Shown in pieces: positions 17,561 to 25,627 of a DNA stretch of 52,204 nt (position 1 is the stretch's first letter; the number at the start of each line of letters is the position of its first letter). The notes under the pieces are model-generated. The model was not told the DNA's origin. It ran no database searches and saw nothing but the letters and a program-made list of their open reading frames with translations. Source of the DNA: Planctomycetota bacterium (GTDB lineage Bacteria; Planctomycetota; JAFGQW01). Both the position numbers and the translations under genes were made by a program. The stretch covers positions 1 through 52,204 of the forward strand of contig JAFGQW010000368.1 of NCBI GenBank assembly GCA_016935485.1. Direction: 5' to 3'.

Positions 17561-17875
17561 ATGGCGCTCGAGTTGCACCGCGAGGAGACCCCCCGGTCGG
17601 TCCGGCTCCGCCTGAGCGGCGCCGTCGATCTGAACAGCACGCCTGCCCTGCTGAAGTCGCTCAAGGCGGCGCTGCGCACGGGCAAGCGCGAGGTGATCGT
17701 CGATCTCGAGCGGGTGAGCCACATGGACAGCTCCGGAGTGGCCGCCCTCATCGAGGGGGTGCGCGGCGCCCGCAAGAACGGCGTGGAGTTCCTGCTCGCC
17801 CGGGTGCCCGGCCCGGTGTTCGGCGTGCTGGATCTGGCGAAACTCCGGGGGTTCTTCCAGTACCGGGAGGAGTAG
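17561..17875 (+). CDS. STAS-domain protein, anti-anti-sigma-like or MlaB-like
   Basis: A 104-residue STAS domain: LRLSGAVDLNSTPALLKSL, then REVIVDLERVSHMDSSGVAALIEG with the phospho-acceptor serine of the MDSSG loop retained, then a final helix. Two readings are possible: partner of the upstream RsbW-like kinase, as in SpoIIAA/SpoIIAB, or MlaB, the STAS subunit of the MlaFEDB lipid transporter. Position favours both, because the kinase is 33 nt upstream and mlaE begins within a few bases of the stop. GGGAGGAG at the end of this gene is the ribosome binding site for mlaE. Confidence 0.88.
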   Translation: MALELHREETPRSVRLRLSGAVDLNSTPALLKSLKAALRTGKREVIVDLERVSHMDSSGVAALIEGVRGARKNGVEFLLARVPGPVFGVLDLAKLRGFFQYREE

Positions 17876-17879
17876 CGCT

Positions 17880-18713
17880 CTGAGCCGTTTCCTGAAGCAG
17901 ACGCTGGCGGGCCTCGGCCGCCCGCCCGTCGTCTTCCTGGAGCACGTGACCGGCCTGTGGCGGATGACCCGCACGGCGCTGTGGTGGGTGTTCGTCGCGC
18001 CGCTGCTCGTTCGCGCCGACACCCGGAGCCAGGGCGGCCGCTCGAGCCTGTACCGCCACGCCGTCCCGCTCATGGAGGCGATCGGGCTCAAGTCCTTCGG
18101 GATCGTGTTCCTTGTGGCGCTGCTGATCGGCGCGATCCTGGTGCTCCAGACCGCCGACGTCCTCAGGCAGTTCAACCAGGTCGACAAGGTGCCCGCGCTG
18201 GTGGCGCTCTCCATGACCAAGGAGCTCGGACCACTCATGACCGCCATCGTACTCACCGCCCGCGTCGGCGCCGCCTACACCGCCGGGCTGGGCACGATGC
18301 GCATCGCCGACGAGATCCTCGCGCTCGAGACCATGGCCATCAACCCGGTGGGCTTCCTGGTGGCGCCCCGGCTGCTCGCCGCCCTGGTCATGACGCCCTG
18401 CCTGGTGGTCTGGGCAGACATCATCGGCATGGGCGGCGGCTTCGTGGTGGCCTACACGACGTACGACATCGGCTGGCAGGCCTACCTCTCGAGCTCGCTC
18501 GAGATGATCCAGATGCGCGACGTGATCGCCGGCATCCTCAAGGCAGCGGTCTTCGGCGCGATCATCGGGCTGATCCCCTGCTACTTCGGCTTCATCGTCC
18601 GCGGCGGACCCGAGGGCGTGGGCCGAAACACGATGGTCAGCGTGGTGACCACGCTCGTGACCGTGATCTTCGCGAACTTCGTCTTCACCGGGATCCTGAC
18701 GCTCTACTTCTGA
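17880..18713 (+). CDS. mlaE: MlaE family lipid ABC transporter permease
   Basis: An integral membrane permease of the MlaE/TrgD1 family, about 277 residues from my start, with five or six membrane segments. Family core: LVALSMTKELGPLMTAIVLTARVGAAYTAGLGTMR, including the EP-loop-like glycines, then EILALETMAINPVGFLVAPRL. The track begins at a GTG (17946). The sequence upstream stays in frame and reads like the normal MlaE N-terminus (SRFLKQTLAGLGRPPVVF), and GGGAGGAG lies 8 nt before an in-frame CTG at 17880. I therefore prefer this rare CTG start, at low confidence. The stop overlaps the MlaF start as TGATG. It moves phospholipid between inner and outer membrane with MlaF and MlaD. Confidence 0.9.
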   Translation: MSRFLKQTLAGLGRPPVVFLEHVTGLWRMTRTALWWVFVAPLLVRADTRSQGGRSSLYRHAVPLMEAIGLKSFGIVFLVALLIGAILVLQTADVLRQFNQVDKVPALVALSMTKELGPLMTAIVLTARVGAAYTAGLGTMRIADEILALETMAINPVGFLVAPRLLAALVMTPCLVVWADIIGMGGGFVVAYTTYDIGWQAYLSSSLEMIQMRDVIAGILKAAVFGAIIGLIPCYFGFIVRGGPEGVGRNTMVSVVTTLVTVIFANFVFTGILTLYF

Positions 18714-19534
18714 TGGCCGCTTCGGATCGGGCAGCGATGGCCGAGCCCCTCCTCCTGCTGGACAACGTCGCCAAGCGCTTCGGTTCGCGCGAGGTGCTCC
18801 GCGGCGTGAGCTTCGAGGTGCGCCGGGGCGAGACCCTGTGCGTGCTGGGCCCGAGCGGCAGCGGCAAGAGTACGGTGCTCAAGATCGCGATCGGGGCCTT
18901 GCCGCCGACGGCGGGCCGCGTGGTCCTCGACGGGGCGGAGCTCACGGCCATGAGCGAGCGCGCGCGCAACCACGCCCGCTCCCGCTTCGGCGTCCTCTTC
19001 CAGGGCGCGGCGCTGCTGCAATCCCTGACCGTCGGCGAGAACGTCGCGCTGCCGCTGCGCCAGCACACCCGGCTGCCGCGCGCGGCGGTGGCAACCATCG
19101 TCAAGCTCAAGCTCGAGCAGGTGGGGCTGCGCGACGCCGAGCATCTCCTGCCCGCGGAGCTGTCGGGGGGCATGCAGAAGCGGGCCGGACTGGCCCGCGC
19201 GCTCGCGCTCGACCCCGACCTGGTCTTCTACGACGAGCCGAGCGCGGGGCTCGACCCAGTGGCCGTGTCCGCGATCGACGACCTGATGAACGCGCTGCGC
19301 GACCGGACGGGCATCACGTCGGTCGTGGTGACCCACGTGCTCGCGAGCGTCGAGCGCATCGCCGACCGCGTGGTCTTCCTCCACGAGGGCCGAATCCTCG
19401 CCGCCGGCTCGCTCGCCGAGATCCGGGACGCGCCGGACCCGATCGTCCAGCAGTTCCTGTCCGGCAGCATCGAGGGTCCGCTCACGGTCGGCCAGGCGCG
19501 CACGGAGTTCTACGCGGACCTTCTGAACCTCTGA
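18713..19534 (+). CDS. mlaF: MlaF family lipid ABC transporter ATPase
   Basis: A 273-residue ABC ATPase that powers MlaE. Walker A is GPSGSGKST, the Q-loop is in GVLFQGAALLQSLTV, the signature is ELSGGMQKRAGLARAL (LSGGMxKR is typical of MlaF/TtgA2), Walker B is DLVFYDEPSAGLDP, and the switch His is in VVVTHV. The ATG overlaps the mlaE stop (TGATG), implying translational coupling. An internal ATG eight codons later (MAEPLLLLDNV) is an alternative start. The MCE gene follows after 16 nt. Confidence 0.95.
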   Translation: MAASDRAAMAEPLLLLDNVAKRFGSREVLRGVSFEVRRGETLCVLGPSGSGKSTVLKIAIGALPPTAGRVVLDGAELTAMSERARNHARSRFGVLFQGAALLQSLTVGENVALPLRQHTRLPRAAVATIVKLKLEQVGLRDAEHLLPAELSGGMQKRAGLARALALDPDLVFYDEPSAGLDPVAVSAIDDLMNALRDRTGITSVVVTHVLASVERIADRVVFLHEGRILAAGSLAEIRDAPDPIVQQFLSGSIEGPLTVGQARTEFYADLLNL

Positions 19535-19550
19535 CCCGAGGACACCGACG

Positions 19551-20615
19551 ATGGACTATCGCACCACGGACATCCGGACCGGGCTGTTCATCGCCTTCTC
19601 GATCGCGGCCGCCACGGTGCTCGTCTTCCTGATGGGCGGCGTGCGCGGCGCGTTTCGCGATGCCCGCCAGGTGCGAGCGCTCTTCGATGACGTCCGCCTG
19701 CTCGAGCCCGAAGCGCCGGTGACCCTGGGCGGCTTTCGCGTCGGCGAGGTCACGCGGATCACGAGCATGGCGCGCGGCGCACGGGCAGGAACGTACGACT
19801 ACCGCGTCGAGGTGGTGCTCACCGTCGACCGCGATCTCGAGCTGCGCGCCGACGCCGCGGCCGTCGTCCGCACCGACGGGTTCCTCGGCCGCAAGTTCGT
19901 GGCCCTCTCGCCGGGTGTCGCGCCGGCGAAGCTCGCACCGGGGGCGGTGATCCGGGGACGCGCGGAGACCGATCTCAGTACGCTGATGGAACAGCTCGAG
20001 GAGCCCGTCGCTCGGCTGAACCAGATCTTGCTCGTGGTCGAGCAGATCGCGGGCAACGACCAGAACGTCGACAACGCGGAGGCGATCGTCGCCGGGACCC
20101 GGACGCTGCTCGAGCGGATCGACCGCACCACGCTGGCGCGTGCCGAGGGCCTGCTCGAGGAAGCGACCCGGGCGCTGGCGCGGATCGACGCGGTCGCCGG
20201 GGAGCTGGCCGCAGCGGTCGGGGCGACGCGCCAGAGCGTCGAACGCTCGCTCGAGGCCGCCGCGCGCTCAATGGAGGCGCTCGCGGGCAAGGCGGCGGCC
20301 GGCGTCGACGAGGCCGTCGCGTTCGTCAACGAGACGCGCACCGTGGTCGCCGCCCTCCAGAGCGACCTCGGCCGGCTGATGGCGGGCGCCGACCGCTTGC
20401 TGCTCGATAACAACCGCAACATCTACCTCGCCGTGCGCAACCTCCGCGACGCCACGGCCGAGCTCGACCGCGTCCTGCGCAAGGTGCGCGCCGACCCCTC
20501 GGTGCTGTTCTGGGGAGACGACGAGCCGCTGGAGCCCCGCACCTTGCCGGAGGATCTCGACGCGCGGCGCCGGGCGGGGCGGGCGCGCCGCTACGGAAAG
20601 GAGCCGGAACGGTGA
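19551..20615 (+). CDS. mlaD: MCE/MlaD family lipid-binding protein
   Basis: A 354-residue protein with one N-terminal membrane helix (GLFIAFSIAAATVLVFLMGG), then one MCE domain (residues ~40-130: VRALFDDVRLLEPEAPVTLG, then VGEVTRI, and FLGRKFVALSPG). A long alpha-helical, coiled-coil-like region (residues ~140-310) is rich in Ala, Glu, Leu and Arg. E. coli MlaD lacks this helical tail; longer MCE proteins such as LetB-like and Mce proteins use it to build tubes or needles across the periplasm. The C-terminus is charged. The stop overlaps the GTG start of the lipoprotein gene (GTGA). Confidence 0.92.
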   Translation: MDYRTTDIRTGLFIAFSIAAATVLVFLMGGVRGAFRDARQVRALFDDVRLLEPEAPVTLGGFRVGEVTRITSMARGARAGTYDYRVEVVLTVDRDLELRADAAAVVRTDGFLGRKFVALSPGVAPAKLAPGAVIRGRAETDLSTLMEQLEEPVARLNQILLVVEQIAGNDQNVDNAEAIVAGTRTLLERIDRTTLARAEGLLEEATRALARIDAVAGELAAAVGATRQSVERSLEAAARSMEALAGKAAAGVDEAVAFVNETRTVVAALQSDLGRLMAGADRLLLDNNRNIYLAVRNLRDATAELDRVLRKVRADPSVLFWGDDEPLEPRTLPEDLDARRRAGRARRYGKEPER

Positions 20616-21493
20616 ACCTGCCCGCTCGACGGAAACTGGCCGGCCGCGCGCTGGCCGCGGCGGCGCTCGCCGCGGGACTGGCCGGATGCCTCACGCGCTA
20701 TCACCCCGAGCCGGGTCCCTTCAACGTTGGCGTGGACCGGCTGGACCAGGGACGACACGCCGAGGCGGCGGCCGCCTTCGAGCGCGTCCTCGAGCTCCGT
20801 CCCGACGACTACCGCGCCCACTTCAACCTGGCGTGCGCCTACGAGGCGCTCGGCCGCCCCGAAGCGGCGCGCACCCACTACGAGGCGGTACTGAGGATCC
20901 AGCCCAGGAACGTGGCCGCCCGCCTCAACCTGGCCGCGCAGGCGCTGGAGGGCGGCGACCGCGAGCGCGCCGTCGCGCTGCTGGAAGAAGCGGGACGGGC
21001 GGATTCGAGCGACCCGCGCGGTCCCAGCAGCCTCGCGCAGCTCGCGCTCGACGGCGACGACCTGGAGGCGGCGGAGGCGGCCCTGAAGGAGGCGCTCGCA
21101 CGCGACCCCGGGCACGCGGACTCGCTGGTCCGGCTCGGTCGGATGCACGAGGCGAGGAACGACCCTGTAGCCGCCGCAGCGGCCTACGAGGCGGCGCTCC
21201 GGACCGATCCGGAGGACTTCCCCGCGCTCTGCCGGCTGGGCGCGCTGGCTCTCGGGCGGGACGATCCGGCGGCGGCGGCGCGCTACCTGGAGCGGGCCGC
21301 GCTGGTGCGGGGAGATCACCGGGCAGCCTGGGTCGACCTGTCCCGCGCGTATCTCGCGCTCGATCAGCTGGAGAACGCGTTGCTCGCCGCCTGGGAGGCC
21401 CGGAATCTGGCGGAAACTCCGGAGGACCGCGCTCAGGATCGCGACCGGCTGCGCGCGCTCTACCTTCGGCTGCTCGAGGCGCCCGGCGACTGA
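20612..21493 (+). CDS. TPR-repeat lipoprotein of the Mla operon
   Basis: A 293-residue protein with a lipoprotein signal (lipobox LAGC, Cys at residue 26) and about seven tetratricopeptide repeats, such as AEAAAAFERVLELRPDDYRA, spanning residues ~40-280. The GTG start overlaps the mlaD stop and has GGAAAGGAG upstream. TPR lipoproteins scaffold envelope complexes. Its place where many operons have an ABC-type lipoprotein (MlaA or PqiC analogue) suggests an outer-membrane partner for the MCE protein, but no MlaA or PqiC sequence is present. The convergent DUF2203 gene ends 61 nt further on. Confidence 0.88.
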   Translation: MNLPARRKLAGRALAAAALAAGLAGCLTRYHPEPGPFNVGVDRLDQGRHAEAAAAFERVLELRPDDYRAHFNLACAYEALGRPEAARTHYEAVLRIQPRNVAARLNLAAQALEGGDRERAVALLEEAGRADSSDPRGPSSLAQLALDGDDLEAAEAALKEALARDPGHADSLVRLGRMHEARNDPVAAAAAYEAALRTDPEDFPALCRLGALALGRDDPAAAARYLERAALVRGDHRAAWVDLSRAYLALDQLENALLAAWEARNLAETPEDRAQDRDRLRALYLRLLEAPGD

Positions 21494-21554
21494 GCGGGCG
21501 TCGCGGCGACCCGGTCCCGGCACGGCCGCGCCCGGGCTTGCCGGAGCCGCGGGC

Positions 21555-21953
21555 TCAGAAGTCGATGCGCCGTCGCCCGGCGAATCCCTCCCGCAGCCCG
21601 TGCCAGTGAGTGACGTCGAGCTCGTCGCGGCGCCAGCAGAGGAACACCATCTCGCCGTGGCGCCAGGCGTAGAAGTCCACCAGGCCGATCTCGGGGTCCT
21701 TGACGGTGGCGCCGAGCTCGTTCACCTGCCGCACGGCGTCGCGCCACTCGGCGTCCAGGTCCTCGAGCTCCGCGCGCAGGCGGCGCACGCGGGGCGAGCG
21801 ACCCCCGGCCTCGAGCTGGCGAAGCTCGTGGTGGCGCGCCTTGATCTCGCGCGTCGCCTCGATGAGCCGATCCACCGCCCGGCGAACCTCGGGCAGACGG
21901 CGGCGCACCTCCGCGACGTCCAGAATGTCGGTGATGACGTTCAGCCGGTCCAT
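21555..21953 (-). CDS. DUF2203 family protein
   Basis: A 132-residue cytosolic protein. Residues ~10-75 form two long charged helices (coiled coil). The C-terminal part carries the DUF2203 signature: VKDPEIGLVDFYAWRHGEMV, then FLCWRRDE and HWHGLREGFAGRRRI. The family is widespread but has no known function. It is alone on its strand between a convergent lipoprotein gene and a divergent PAP2 gene. The length is normal. Confidence 0.88.
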   Translation of the reverse strand: MDRLNVITDILDVAEVRRRLPEVRRAVDRLIEATREIKARHHELRQLEAGGRSPRVRRLRAELEDLDAEWRDAVRQVNELGATVKDPEIGLVDFYAWRHGEMVFLCWRRDELDVTHWHGLREGFAGRRRIDF

Positions 21954-22151
21954 GCTCCGAGCTCGCCTGGCGCCTCCTCCGCGGACGTTTCGATCGCTGC
22001 GCTCCTCTTAGCGCATGCGGCCGGGCCGTCAACCACGCCGGCGACGTCCCGCGCCGGGGCCGGAGGCGCCGCGGCGCGACCGGCCGGGCGGCGGCCGCGC
22101 CGGGCCGCGAGGGCTGGCAGGCCTGCGGCAGGCACGGTAAGATTCGCGCCC

Positions 22152-23054
22152 ATGACACCGCCCGACTTCGCTCCTGTGCCCGTTCCGCGCTACCGTCCGG
22201 TCGACGTGCTCACGCTCCTCTACACGGCGCTCGTGTTTCTCGCCCTCGCCATCCAGGGCTCCCACCTCGAGGACCGCACGGAGTTCATGGCCGTCTTCCT
22301 CGGCGCATTCCTGCTCGTCAGGATCGCCGTGCCCGTGGCGCGCCGTTCCCGCCGGCCGCTGCTCCGCTTCCTCGCCGAGGTCTACCCGCTGGTGCTGCTC
22401 ACGTTCTTCTACGTCTACTCCAACCGGATGAACACGCTCGTCTTCCCGCAGAGCTTCGATGCGTTCTTCCGTGAGCTCGACCGGCGGATGTTCGGCGGGG
22501 AGCCGAGCTTCTGGCTGGCCCACACCTTCGGCTCGCCGCTCGTCCACGAGATCGTGCACGCGCTCTACGCGACCTACTACATCCAGATCCCCGCCGTCGC
22601 CCTGGTCTACTACTTCACGCGCCGCGCGCACGGACAGTACCAGCGCATGATCTTCACGCTGTGCCTCACCTTCTACGCGTCCTACCTGGTGTTCGTCGCC
22701 CTGCCGGTGCACGGGCCGCATTCGCTCCGCGGCGACGACTACGCGGGCGGCTGGCTGTTCGTGCCCATGATGGACTTCATCTACCGCACGGCCGAGACCG
22801 ACGGCGGCGCGTTTCCGAGCTCGCACGTGGCCGTCTCGCTGGTGTGCCTCCTCTTCTCGTGGCGCCATTCGCGCGGACTGTTCGCCGCCGGGCTGGTGTC
22901 CTTCCTCGGCATCACGCTCGCCACCGTCTATTGCCGCTACCACTATGCCGTCGACTCCCTGGCCGGCATCGCGTGGGGCGTGCTGGGATACGCCGCGGGC
23001 GTGTCCCTCTTCGACCGGCTGCCGGCCGCCTGGCGCGGGACCGACACCGCGTAA
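22152..23054 (+). CDS. PAP2-superfamily membrane phosphatase/transferase
   Basis: A 300-residue polytopic protein with about six membrane segments. PAP2 motif 2 is GGAFPSSHVAVSL (PSSH) and motif 3 is CRYHYAVDSLAG (catalytic His and Asp). The first motif, KX6RP, is not seen, which is usual for the PAP2_3 branch related to inositol-phosphorylceramide synthases (AUR1-like). Likely substrates are lipid phosphates or phospholipid head groups in the membrane. The start is the ATG right before the hydrophobic region (MTPPDFAPVPVPRYRPVDV); the track ORF runs 184 codons further upstream into antisense DUF2203 sequence. Confidence 0.88.
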   Translation: MTPPDFAPVPVPRYRPVDVLTLLYTALVFLALAIQGSHLEDRTEFMAVFLGAFLLVRIAVPVARRSRRPLLRFLAEVYPLVLLTFFYVYSNRMNTLVFPQSFDAFFRELDRRMFGGEPSFWLAHTFGSPLVHEIVHALYATYYIQIPAVALVYYFTRRAHGQYQRMIFTLCLTFYASYLVFVALPVHGPHSLRGDDYAGGWLFVPMMDFIYRTAETDGGAFPSSHVAVSLVCLLFSWRHSRGLFAAGLVSFLGITLATVYCRYHYAVDSLAGIAWGVLGYAAGVSLFDRLPAAWRGTDTA

Positions 23055-23140
23055 GGGCCCGGCCGGCCCTCCCCGCACGCCCGGAAATCGGGTAGAATCC
23101 CTCCTGGCCGCACCACCCCAACCCGGACGGGTGACGCCCC

Positions 23141-25081
23141 ATGCGCTGTGTTCCGATCCTCGCCGCGCTCCTGTTCGCGACCGCCGGCTGCCACAACCAC
23201 AGCCGGCACTCGAGCCACGCGACGGAAGTCCGCTTCTTCCACGCCGCAAACGACCTCGGCAAGCTCCACTTCGTGATCGACGGCTACCTCCGCGCCACGC
23301 TGCACCGCTACGAGATGTCGGAGTACGTCCGCATGGGGTCCGGCTGGCGCTACCTCGAGGTCTGGGACGACGTGCAGCGGGTCTTCTGGGCCCGCGTGCA
23401 CATCGAGGACGGCGACGAGCAGACGTTCAACCTCGTGGGAAGCTCCGGCGGCAACCGCCTCGAGGCCGTCCAGGTGCTCGACCCCGACGGCCAGTCCCCG
23501 CCCGAAACCACGCGCATCTCCTTCTTCAACGCCTCGCCCGACAGCCCGGCGCTCGACCTGGAGATCGAGGGCCAGCCCGCCTTCTCCGCGGCACGCTACA
23601 TCGGCAGCCATCCCGTGCCCGGCTGGGTGACCGTCGACAGCGGGCTCGTCCGGTTCACGCTGCGCGAGACCGGCGGCCGGCGGCGCTTCGGGCCCTTCGC
23701 GCTGCCGGCCGCCTCCCGCCGCGATATGACCGTAGCCGTCACCAATCTGGACGCGGTGATGGAGCTCAGGATCTGGGACGACATCGACGCGCGCGCGGTC
23801 GTGCCGCAGAGCCGCCTGAGACTCCTCAACGCGTCGCCGGAGCTGGGGCCGCTGGAGCTTCGGATCGGCGGCGAGCCGCTGGCGAACCCGGTGCCCTTCC
23901 GCGCCGCTTCCCCCTACGCCCTCCTGCCCGCCGGCGAGCACGCCGTGGAGATCCGCACCGCCCACGCCACGCCCGTCGCCGGCCGCATCACGCTCGAGGC
24001 GGCCACCGACTACACGGCCATGGTCACGGGGACGCCGGCCGCCGCCGTCGCGGTGATGCACGTCGACGGACCGTTCGTCGCCGAGCGGGGCACGTTCGTG
24101 CTCGACGTGTTCCATCTCGGTCGTGACGCCGGTCCGATCGACCTCCGGGTGAACGGCATGCTCCCGGCCGCGCTGCGCGCCCTCCCGTTCCTCAGCTCCG
24201 ATCCGCCGCCGGCGCCGCCGCCCGCTCTCCTCGTGGACCTCGCTGCGCCGGCCGCCCGGGTCGACGTGTTCGAGGCCTTCGAGGCCGGCGGGTCGACCCG
24301 CCTCGACCGCACCGACCTCGTGGCCGAGGAGGACGGGGTCTACAGCGTGGTGCTGCTCGGCAACCGCACCGCGCCGGGGCCGCTCGGCGCGGGCGACTGC
24401 GCCCCGCGGCTGCTCGTCTTCGACGAGATCGCGGACGGCCGCGCGCTGTCGCGCCTGCGTCCGGGCCACGCCTCGCCGGGCCGGGGACCACTCACGTTCA
24501 AGGTGGACGACGCCGCGGAAGCGAGCGCGCTCTCCCCGAGTCTCACCTACCTCGGGCAGACCGGGGCGCCCGGCGCCTACGTCCACCTGGCTCCGGGTTC
24601 TCGCACGCTGGTGGTAACGGCGAGCGGGGCAACGGCAACCGTCGCGGCCAGCCGGCTCGAAACGGGGTACGCGGCCGACGGCACCGTGTTCGTGCTGGAC
24701 GCGAGCGTCGCGAGCCCGACGCCGCGGCTCGCCGAGGTGCGGGATCCGGACGGGCCGTTCCCGCCCCCGCCCGGCCGCGCCCGGGTGCGGCTCCACCATG
24801 CGGCGCGCGGGCTCGCCCAGACCGCTCTGGATCTGCACGTGAGTATCGTGTCGGCCAATCCGCTCGCCCGCGACGTCTTCTACACCACCGCCTCCGCCTA
24901 CGCCGAAGTGCCCGCGGGCCCCGGCCAGACGCTGATCCTCACCCCCGCCGGACAGCCGGGGACCGTGCTGCTGGTGCTCTCGAACCTGGCCTTCCCGGCC
25001 GGCCGGGACTTCTCGCTCGCCGCGCTTGCGACGAACGGACCCGCCGACCTCACCGAGAGCGTCCTTCTCGCGGACAACTGA
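23141..25081 (+). CDS. DUF4397-repeat lipoprotein
   Basis: A 646-residue lipoprotein (lipobox FATAGC, Cys at residue 17) followed by a histidine-rich stretch (HNHSRHSSH). The body is a series of DUF4397-like Ig-fold domains, recognisable from VRFFHAANDLGKLHFVIDG, ISFFNASPDSPALDLEIEG, LRLLNASPELGPLELRIGG, LDVFHLGRDAGPIDLRVNG and VRLHHAARGLAQTALDLHV. That makes about five or six domains, an unusually high number. Such proteins are cell-surface or periplasmic with no known enzymatic role. The His-rich N-terminus could bind metal; this is speculation. The gene lies 86 nt downstream of the PAP2 gene. Confidence 0.88.
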   Translation: MRCVPILAALLFATAGCHNHSRHSSHATEVRFFHAANDLGKLHFVIDGYLRATLHRYEMSEYVRMGSGWRYLEVWDDVQRVFWARVHIEDGDEQTFNLVGSSGGNRLEAVQVLDPDGQSPPETTRISFFNASPDSPALDLEIEGQPAFSAARYIGSHPVPGWVTVDSGLVRFTLRETGGRRRFGPFALPAASRRDMTVAVTNLDAVMELRIWDDIDARAVVPQSRLRLLNASPELGPLELRIGGEPLANPVPFRAASPYALLPAGEHAVEIRTAHATPVAGRITLEAATDYTAMVTGTPAAAVAVMHVDGPFVAERGTFVLDVFHLGRDAGPIDLRVNGMLPAALRALPFLSSDPPPAPPPALLVDLAAPAARVDVFEAFEAGGSTRLDRTDLVAEEDGVYSVVLLGNRTAPGPLGAGDCAPRLLVFDEIADGRALSRLRPGHASPGRGPLTFKVDDAAEASALSPSLTYLGQTGAPGAYVHLAPGSRTLVVTASGATATVAASRLETGYAADGTVFVLDASVASPTPRLAEVRDPDGPFPPPPGRARVRLHHAARGLAQTALDLHVSIVSANPLARDVFYTTASAYAEVPAGPGQTLILTPAGQPGTVLLVLSNLAFPAGRDFSLAALATNGPADLTESVLLADN

Positions 25082-25124
25082 TCCCGCCTGCCACGTTTCG
25101 CAGAAGAAGAACCGCGGCAGCGGG

Positions 25125-25215
25125 TGGTTGAGCCTGCCCGCGCCACCCGCGCACCGGCACGGCGACGCGCACCCGCACTCTCGCTCCTCACTCCTCTTCC
25201 CTCTCTTCTTCTGTT
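25125..25215. repeat. Degenerate intergenic repeat module, possible copy L5
   Basis: CTGCCCGCGCCACCCGCGCACC, then CGCGCACCCGCACTCTCGCTCC and a TTCC/TCTTC pyrimidine tract, resembles the first part of modules L2-L4. It lacks palindromes A and B and the GTGCTC run. The rest of the 546-nt gap up to the next gene shows no recognisable gene. Its last 20 nt hold the ribosome binding site GGGGAGGA. Confidence 0.4.
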
Positions 25216-25627
25216 CGCCCGCAGCGTGGTCGGCACGTGCAGCCGCCCGCTCGGCGACCCGGTTGCGTTCGTCTCCGAAAGGACCACACCGTAGCGCGGG
25301 GCTCGCCCGCGAGACCGCGGGCGGTGCGAACACCATGCGCTCAGTCCAGGCGGGCCTGCTCCGGACCGCTGGCCGCGCGCGTCCACGACTTGCGGCACCT
25401 TGTACAACGGGCGCCACCGCATGGGCTTGCGGGTCTGTTCCCCGCCGTCCCGAGGAGTATCTGGCGCCTGCCGGGCGTCTTCGGTCTGCCGACGCGCCGG
25501 GCCGGGAGGTGGAGCTTCAGCGCACGCACGGCGGCGAAAGCAGATCCGAGATTCCCTTTCGGGATCCTGCCGACACGTGCTTAGATAGACTTCTCCGTGG
25601 TGGCCCCGCGCAAACGAGGGGAGGAAC

